A DNA stretch of 20,191 nt. Source: Treponema sp. (GTDB lineage: Bacteria > Spirochaetota > Spirochaetia > Treponematales > Treponemataceae). The DNA lies in NCBI GenBank assembly GCA_004554075.1, contig SFOB01000082.1:1-20191 (forward strand), in the 5' to 3' direction. A model generated the notes under the pieces. The model saw only the letters and a list, made by a program, of their open reading frames with translations. It did no database searches and was not told the DNA's origin. A program made the position numbers and the translations under genes. Shown here piece by piece: positions 15,876 to 20,191 of this stretch. How positions within the stretch are numbered: the first letter of the stretch is position 1; every line of letters starts with the position of its first letter.

Positions 15876-16595
15876 ATGGGGTTTTCCACATTAAATGAAA
15901 GCAAACTACACAATTCTCTAAAAATCCTTTATCAGGAGCTTTATGAAGGCCAGACTGAAGTTGAACAGGACGGTCACGTATATGACATTGTTACAAAAAA
16001 TGGAAATGTAATTGAAATCCAGACTAAAAATCTTGCAAAGCTGCTTCCAAAAATCCTGGATACTATAGAGAAAGGTCACAATGTAAAGTTAGTTCACCCT
16101 ATTCCTCTTATTACAAGAATTGAATTAAAAGATGAAGACGGAAATATTATTTCAAAAAGAAAGAGCCCCAAAAAAGGAAATATTTATGACATTTTCCGGG
16201 AACTTACCGGCATTTATATATTAATGTCCAACCCCCATTTTTCTCTTGAAGTTCTTGAAATTGAAATGACAGAAGAAAGAGTCCGCACAGAAGAAGCCGT
16301 TCAATCAAAAAACGGCCGCCGCCGCTTCCGCCGCAACTGGAACAAAACCGGCAAAAAACTCGACTCGATTATTAATACAAGACGATTTTCAACAGCAGAA
16401 GATTACATGAAATTACTACCACCACTACCCCAGCAATTCTGTGCAAAAGATCTTAAAAAAGCTATATCAGAGCAAAAAGAACTTCCAGCCAGAGCAGCCT
16501 CAAACGCCAATCTTATTCTATGGGTACTTTCACATGCCGGACTCATTGAATTTACTGAAATAAAAAACAAATCCAAATATTATAAATTCTGTTAA
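15876..16595 (+). CDS. Conserved protein with PD-(D/E)XK-like N-terminus
   Basis: The 239-residue protein matches, from memory, a widespread bacterial family of unknown function (I believe DUF8091, name unconfirmed) whose members begin ESxLHxxLK and carry an EIQT motif. Residues 8-51 read as a PD-(D/E)XK-like core: helix SKLHNSLKILYQ, Asp37 in YDIV, then VIEIQTK with Glu47, Gln49 and Lys51, an ExQ variant of the ExK triad. Next come KLVHPIP, the basic ISKRKSPKKG (91-100), DIFREL, HFSLEVLEIE and an Arg-rich stretch RRRFRRNWNK (148-157). The last 60 residues (FCAKDLKKAI to KYYKF) resemble a winged helix, so DNA or RNA binding and cleavage is plausible but unproven. No clear Shine-Dalgarno sequence precedes the ATG. 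It is transcribed away from mraZ and ends at a shared terminator. Confidence 0.8.
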   Translation: MGFSTLNESKLHNSLKILYQELYEGQTEVEQDGHVYDIVTKNGNVIEIQTKNLAKLLPKILDTIEKGHNVKLVHPIPLITRIELKDEDGNIISKRKSPKKGNIYDIFRELTGIYILMSNPHFSLEVLEIEMTEERVRTEEAVQSKNGRRRFRRNWNKTGKKLDSIINTRRFSTAEDYMKLLPPLPQQFCAKDLKKAISEQKELPARAASNANLILWVLSHAGLIEFTEIKNKSKYYKFC

Positions 16596-16601
16596 ATAAA
16601 A

Positions 16602-16629
16602 AAAGACCGCTCCATTTGGAACGGTCTTT
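16602..16629. terminator. Bidirectional terminator between the 15876 gene and the flaA operon
   Basis: AAAGACCG and CGGTCTTT form an 8-bp stem, extended past one C/A mismatch by TCC/GGA around an ATTT loop. The minus strand continues into an uninterrupted T tract (16604-16598), so it best ends flaA transcripts. The plus-strand tract (TTTCTTTT) is interrupted but probably works for the convergent gene. Confidence 0.85.
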
Positions 16630-16653
16630 CTTTTGCATGATTAAAAGTTATTA

Positions 16654-17376
16654 CTACCAGTTATCAGCCATATCGTCTTCATCATGGTTTTCCATATCAT
16701 AAAGATCAGTTACACAACGAAGATCATCAAGATACATATAGTATGTACCGCGAGCCTGCATTGGGTTACAATCTACACGGAAACCAATAACCTTAAGACC
16801 AGGCTTATCACCATAGTAAGCAGAACTCTGAACAATTCCATGTTCTCCATCTGGACTAGGTGGAACTACACAGATAAGCTTTTTCCAGCCTGAAAATCCA
16901 AGGCTTCCCATATAAAGCTCATAGTTGCGTCCAAAATAATCCTGTACAAGAGCGTACAATTCATGATCCTGGTTACGACCACAAACCCATACAGACAAAG
17001 TCTTTGTTGTACCTTCGATTGCCAAAGGACGTCCAGACTTAATTGTAAATGAGTTCTTACCACGGCGGAAGAAGTCAACTCTTACACCAAGAACCTGTGT
17101 ATCTTCATCTTCTTTACCTTCATCTTCTGGAAGAGGCTCTTTCATAGCTGGGTTACCAGCAAAAAGACGAGATGTAATTACACCGTCATCAGCTGACATA
17201 TGAACGTTCCATGAACCTTCACGTTCAAACTTATCAACAGAAACTTCGCGCAAAGCAGATTCAGCAGAATCAGCTCCAACATTTTCAGGATTTGGTTCCT
17301 GAAGGCTAGAGTTCTGTGCAAAAACTAAACCAGCAGTAAGCACAGCAAGAATACTAACAGTTACAAGCTTTTTCAT
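16654..17376 (-). CDS. flaA: FlaA family flagellar filament sheath protein, downstream copy
   Basis: FlaA proteins form the outer layer around the FlaB core of spirochaete periplasmic flagella. The 240-residue precursor has a Sec signal (MKKLVTVSILAVLTAGLVFA) with cleavage expected after Ala20, leaving an N-terminal Gln. The body shares with the upstream copy the order GVRVDFFRRGKNSF, VWVCG, GSLGFSGWKKLI, VIGFRVD and YMYLDDL, a lectin-like beta fold in the family. It carries four cysteines (132, 169, 203, 221), unlike its neighbour, plus an acidic insert (PEDEGKEDED, 83-92) and an acidic C-terminus. Its ATG overlaps the upstream stop by 4 nt (ATGA), so the two are coupled. As I recall, T. pallidum has the same pair next to its aldolase gene (TP0662-TP0664). 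Confidence 0.9.
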   Translation of the reverse strand: MKKLVTVSILAVLTAGLVFAQNSSLQEPNPENVGADSAESALREVSVDKFEREGSWNVHMSADDGVITSRLFAGNPAMKEPLPEDEGKEDEDTQVLGVRVDFFRRGKNSFTIKSGRPLAIEGTTKTLSVWVCGRNQDHELYALVQDYFGRNYELYMGSLGFSGWKKLICVVPPSPDGEHGIVQSSAYYGDKPGLKVIGFRVDCNPMQARGTYYMYLDDLRCVTDLYDMENHDEDDMADNW

Positions 17377-18131
17377 TTTGCATCTCCTACTTCATCTGAA
17401 TCAGAACTATCACCAAAATCTACATCATTCAACTCATAACCATCATAGATAAGAGAAAGTGAATTAGAAGTGTATTTAATCTGGTCAATATAAACTACAA
17501 AGTTATCAACATATTCTTCTGCATCAGAACGGATTCTGAAACCAACAAATGTAAGGTTTTCAGGACCAGAACGAAGATGAGAACTCTGCTGAATCCATCC
17601 AGGAATATTTACAATGATGTTTTTCCAGCCGTGGAATGCAAGACTTCCTGCAGGAAGTACTTTTACTGTACCAAGAGCATCGCGTACCATTACTTCGAGG
17701 TAATAGTTGTAGCCGGCACCCCAGATCCAGAAATCCATCTGTGAAACTACACCAACAAAAGGAATTTCAAATGCTTTTCCGTCTGCAGAAGGATAAATCT
17801 CAAACCAGTTATCACCCTTGCGCTTAAAAGCAGTTTTTACACCGAATACCTTAAATTCCTTATCTTCGCCTTTATGAAGCTGCTTCAATGAATTTGGAAC
17901 ACCTTCAAAATAGCCGGTTTTAGGATAACCATCGGCAATAAAGCGGCTTGAACCTACTTCCCAATCCCAGTTATAGGACTTTCCGTTGTACATATAATTC
18001 TGCGATCCGGCAGAATCAAAATCATCCATAACGAACGTCTCAATGCTGCGTGAACTAGGCTGGGCAAATACCGGCAACCCGATTACAAACAGACATGCAA
18101 GACCAATAAGAACTTTAAGTTCCCTTTTCAT
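17373..18131 (-). CDS. flaA: FlaA family flagellar filament sheath protein, upstream copy
   Basis: First gene of a two-gene flaA operon. The 252-residue precursor has a signal peptide (MKRELKVLIGLACLFVIGLPVFA) with cleavage predicted after Ala23, again exposing Gln. Conserved FlaA features follow: DDFDSAG (36-42), WEVGSSRF, GVKTAFKRKGDNWFEIYP, FWIWGAGYNYYLEVMVRD, GSLAFHGWKNIIV, FVGFRIRSD and VVYIDQIKY, ending in an acidic tail (GDSSDSDEVGD). The mature protein has no cysteine. AAGGAG lies 6 nt before the ATG, with a hairpin just upstream and a sigma-28-like promoter above that. Both copies are shorter than classic 350-residue FlaA1 and fit the FlaA2 group. They are exported to the periplasm and probably assemble on the same filament. 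Confidence 0.92.
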   Translation of the reverse strand: MKRELKVLIGLACLFVIGLPVFAQPSSRSIETFVMDDFDSAGSQNYMYNGKSYNWDWEVGSSRFIADGYPKTGYFEGVPNSLKQLHKGEDKEFKVFGVKTAFKRKGDNWFEIYPSADGKAFEIPFVGVVSQMDFWIWGAGYNYYLEVMVRDALGTVKVLPAGSLAFHGWKNIIVNIPGWIQQSSHLRSGPENLTFVGFRIRSDAEEYVDNFVVYIDQIKYTSNSLSLIYDGYELNDVDFGDSSDSDEVGDAK

Positions 18132-18148
18132 GCAAAACTCCTTGAAAC

Positions 18149-18167
18149 TTTTATCACACCGATAAAA
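18149..18167 (-). other. Hairpin in the flaA leader
   Basis: TTTTATC-ACACC-GATAAAA is a perfect 7-bp inverted repeat ending 5 nt before the flaA Shine-Dalgarno sequence. At the mRNA level it may shield the leader of an abundant transcript or adjust translation. On DNA it could also be a protein site. Confidence 0.45.
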
Positions 18168-18185
18168 TAGATTAATACCCTAAGA

Positions 18186-18210
18186 TTATCGGCAATACAA
18201 GTCAATTTTA
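18186..18210 (-). promoter_or_regulatory. Sigma-28 (FliA)-type promoter for the flaA operon
   Basis: On the minus strand GCCGATAA (18193-18186) is an exact match to the flagellar sigma-28 -10 element. TAAA (18210-18207) lies 13 nt upstream; the usual gap is about 15, so spacing is slightly short. An overlapping TTGACT (18205-18200) has no well-spaced -10. The predicted start near 18178 gives a leader of about 46 nt containing the hairpin. Confidence 0.6.
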
Positions 18211-18288
18211 TAACTCTTTCAATTATATTTCCTATGATATTATTTGTCAAACGAAATTCTAGTTTTAAATCCGCCTCGCATGGCTATA

Positions 18289-18317
18289 TTGAATAAACCT
18301 TCAAATTATTCTATTAT
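18289..18317 (+). promoter_or_regulatory. Promoter for fructose-bisphosphate aldolase
   Basis: TTGAAT (18289-18294) and TATTAT (18312-18317) are 17 nt apart, a good sigma-70-type match, with a predicted start near 18324 and a leader of about 43 nt. An alternative, TTGTCA at 18245 with an A/T-rich -10 about 16 nt later, is weaker. Confidence 0.6.
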
Positions 18318-18366
18318 TTACTCAAAGAAATCTCGGGCATTGTTTGTCTGAAAAAGGATGTTAATT

Positions 18367-19374
18367 ATGGCTAACATTATTAGTTACAAAGATCTCGGCC
18401 TCGTAAACACACGCGATATGTTTGCAAAGGCTATGAAAGGCGGATATGCTATTCCAGCATATAACTTCAATAATATGGAACAGATGCAGGCTATCATCAT
18501 GGCTTGTGTTGAAACCAAATCACCTGTTGTTCTCCAGGTTTCAAAGGGAGCTCGCGCTTACGCAAACGCAAATATCCTCCGCAACATGGCTCGTGGTGCT
18601 GTAGAATATGCTCACGAACTCGGATGTGATATTCCTATCGCTCTTCACCTTGACCACGGTCCAAACTTCGAAGTAGCTAAGGATTGTATCGACAACGGAT
18701 TCTCATCTGTAATGATCGACGGTTCTTCACTTCCTTACGACGAGAACGTTGCCCTCACAAAGAAGGTTGTAGAGTATGCTCACCAGTTCGACGTAACTGT
18801 AGAAGCAGAGCTCGGAGTTCTTGGTGGTGTAGAAGAGGATGTTGCTGCTGAAGAATCTAAGTACACAAAACCAGAAGAAGTAATTGACTTCACATCAAAG
18901 ACTGGTTGTGACTCTCTCGCAATTTCTATCGGAACTTCACACGGACGCTGTAAGTTCACTCCAGAACAGTGTACACGCCGCGAAGATGGTACTTTGGTTC
19001 CACCTCCACTGGCATTCGATGTTCTCGAAGCAATCGAAAAGCAGCTCCCAGGTTTCCCAATCGTACTCCACGGATCTTCTTCAGTTCCACAGATTTACGT
19101 TGCAGAAATCGAAAAATACGGCGGAAAGATTCCTAACTCTGTAGGTATTCCAGAAGAACAGCTCCGCAAGGCTGCTAAGTCTGCAGTATGTAAAATCAAC
19201 GTAGACTCAGACGGACGTCTTGCTATGACAGCTGCTATCCGCAAGCACCTTGTTGAGCATCCAGAGGACTTCGACCCACGTCAGTACCTCACAGACGCTC
19301 GTGCAGAACTCGTAAAGATGTATGCAGACAAGAACAGAAACGTATTCGGATCTGCTGGACATGCATTGGACTAG
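18367..19374 (+). CDS. fba: Class II fructose-1,6-bisphosphate aldolase
   Basis: This zinc-dependent glycolytic enzyme splits fructose-1,6-bisphosphate into dihydroxyacetone phosphate and glyceraldehyde-3-phosphate. The 335 residues carry the class II signatures: AIPAYNFNNMEQMQA (28-42), LHLDHG (93-98, with catalytic Asp96 and metal ligand His97), EAELGVLGG (146-154), IGTSHG (His192), VLHGSSSVP (His235) and KINVDSDGRLA (276-286). ATG 18367 is preferred over ATG 18358 because AAAAAGGA overlaps the latter and sits 8 nt before the former. Codon choice differs from nearby genes (many CTC, CGC, AAC and TCT codons), as expected of a very highly expressed gene. It has its own promoter and terminator. 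Dihydroxyacetone phosphate from the glycerol genes elsewhere in the window would enter the same step. Confidence 0.96.
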   Translation: MANIISYKDLGLVNTRDMFAKAMKGGYAIPAYNFNNMEQMQAIIMACVETKSPVVLQVSKGARAYANANILRNMARGAVEYAHELGCDIPIALHLDHGPNFEVAKDCIDNGFSSVMIDGSSLPYDENVALTKKVVEYAHQFDVTVEAELGVLGGVEEDVAAEESKYTKPEEVIDFTSKTGCDSLAISIGTSHGRCKFTPEQCTRREDGTLVPPPLAFDVLEAIEKQLPGFPIVLHGSSSVPQIYVAEIEKYGGKIPNSVGIPEEQLRKAAKSAVCKINVDSDGRLAMTAAIRKHLVEHPEDFDPRQYLTDARAELVKMYADKNRNVFGSAGHALD

Positions 19375-19393
19375 TCTTTAATCCATAGAAGAC

Positions 19394-19428
19394 AAAAAAA
19401 ACTGTGGTTTTCAAACCACAGTTTTTTT
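19394..19428. terminator. Bidirectional terminator between fba and the membrane protein gene
   Basis: A 16-bp complementary stem, A8-CTGTGGTTT with AAACCACAG-T7 (19395-19410 / 19413-19428), gives a core hairpin flanked by A and T tracts on both strands. It lies 20 nt after the fba stop and 8 nt from the end of the convergent minus-strand gene, so it can end both transcripts. Confidence 0.92.
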
Positions 19429-19435
19429 ATTTACC

Positions 19436-20080
19436 CTATTCCTTAATTATAGCTTTTCCCAGCCTGCTGAATATAAACAATACAGGAAGCGCAAGGGTGT
19501 AGCCCCCGCTTATAATCAGAATAAGAAAATAGTTCATATCAAGAAGATACATTGTTTCCACAACAGAAGGTAAAACAATACATATTATCGAAATCAGAAT
19601 CCACACAGCCGCAAAAAAATATTTTTTTGCAGCAAAATTCTTTTCAATATGCTTTGCGCTCAAGCCAAGAGAAAAAATCATTACGGCAAATAAAAGAGGC
19701 TTTACCATCAAAGGGAAAGTTGTAAAGATTTTTTCTGAAGTAGAAAGAATAGTGTATGGCAGATAAAGCATATAAAATGAAAGCAGCAATGGAAAGAGAG
19801 CTTCTACCTTATATGAAATTGTATCCCTGGAAACAAGAAAGAATATACCATAAATCAAAATAACCGGCAGCAGAGTCTGATGAACAAGCAGATACATCAT
19901 ATTCTTTTCAAAAGAAAAAGGAATTACTCTGTGCGAATATAAAAAGAAAGCTCTGAAGCCGCATACAAGAACTGCAGTTACAAGACCTGCAACAATTACA
20001 GGAATCAGATGTGAATCTTTTTTATAAAAGCACCAGGCTGCAAGAATCAAAGGAAGCAGCAAAAACATAAATAAATACAT
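19436..20080 (-). CDS. Polytopic membrane protein of unknown function
   Basis: I do not recognise this 214-residue protein. Hydrophobic stretches at about 1-18, 25-47, 60-83, 92-114, 123-142, 154-172 and 184-206 suggest six or seven membrane segments in the inner membrane. Short loops contain Lys/Arg at KKDSH (20-24), RVIPFSFEKN (51-60) and AKHIEKNFAAKK (142-153). No transporter, enzyme or signalling motif is evident. The start is uncertain because no Shine-Dalgarno sequence precedes ATG 20080, and an ATG four codons later is possible. It begins 37 nt after the end of another minus-strand gene and probably shares its transcript. Confidence 0.65.
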   Translation of the reverse strand: MYLFMFLLLPLILAAWCFYKKDSHLIPVIVAGLVTAVLVCGFRAFFLYSHRVIPFSFEKNMMYLLVHQTLLPVILIYGIFFLVSRDTISYKVEALFPLLLSFYMLYLPYTILSTSEKIFTTFPLMVKPLLFAVMIFSLGLSAKHIEKNFAAKKYFFAAVWILISIICIVLPSVVETMYLLDMNYFLILIISGGYTLALPVLFIFSRLGKAIIKE

Positions 20081-20117
20081 AGTAAAAAAATACAGTTTAG
20101 AGCAGTTTTAATCAACC

Positions 20118-20191
20118 TTACTTTGCGCGAATGCGCAGAATGCTCGCCCTGCCCTCCACTGTTATTTTTTCGCCAGGCTTAACGGCATAGA
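20118..20191 (-). CDS. C-terminal end of an upstream gene
   Basis: One minus-strand frame entering from the right edge reads YAVKPGEKITVEGR, then ASILRIRAK, and stops at TAA (20120-20118); both other frames stop within about 30 nt. The composition (charged, valine/isoleucine alternation) looks like a beta-strand protein terminus. Only 24 codons are visible, so no family can be given. No hairpin separates it from the membrane protein gene that follows. Confidence 0.5.
   Translation of the reverse strand, partial: YAVKPGEKITVEGRASILRIRAK

Noticed and set aside
18159..18166. CCGATAA on the plus strand as a sigma-28 promoter for fba
   Set aside because: It is the right arm of the flaA leader hairpin, about 200 nt from fba, with no matching upstream element; a good housekeeping promoter lies nearer.

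Overview
The window looks like a chromosomal segment of a spirochaete, most probably a host-associated Treponema. The evidence is a pair of FlaA flagellar sheath genes beside a class II aldolase gene, a division/wall (dcw) cluster reduced to mraZ-rsmH-ftsL-murF-ftsW-ftsQ-ftsA-ftsZ and continuing into xerD, dprA and topA, spirochaete-style lipoprotein and signal sequences, and moderately A+T-rich DNA. This assignment rests on protein recognition from memory, not on a search.

Region 1 (1-2759, minus strand) is a glycerol catabolism unit: glycerol kinase followed 15 nt later by a GlpA-like FAD dehydrogenase whose C-terminus lies outside the window. A strong terminator (2803-2846) separates it from topA upstream.

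Region 2 (2891-15713, minus strand) reads as one long transcription unit. It begins at mraZ, behind a clear promoter and four MraZ-type direct repeats, and runs through rsmH, ftsL, murF, ftsW, ftsQ, ftsA, ftsZ, a XerC/D recombinase, a TPR lipoprotein, dprA and topA. Gaps are mostly 2-30 nt, with several stop/start overlaps. The exception is a 72-nt leader before ftsZ that carries two hairpins and a probable promoter. The unit joins septum assembly, a peptidoglycan precursor enzyme, dimer resolution, ssDNA handling and supercoiling control. The ftsZ reading frame is broken by what looks like a 25-nt deletion near 8883, the main anomaly in the window.

Region 3 (15714-16595) is a divergent intergenic region followed by a plus-strand gene for a conserved protein with a PD-(D/E)XK-like N-terminus. 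The -35 boxes of the two divergent promoters form an inverted repeat with an extra MraZ-like box between them.

Region 4 (16654-18131, minus) is a two-gene flaA operon behind a candidate sigma-28 promoter. Region 5 (18367-19374, plus) is fructose-bisphosphate aldolase, strongly biased in codon choice and closed by a bidirectional terminator. Region 6 (19436-20191, minus) holds an unrecognised polytopic membrane protein and the last codons of an upstream gene.

I see no CRISPR array, insertion sequence, prophage, tRNA or rRNA. This is largely core-genome territory. The best leads are the ftsZ lesion, the shared MraZ-box regulatory region, and the FlaA pair in which only one member has cysteines.
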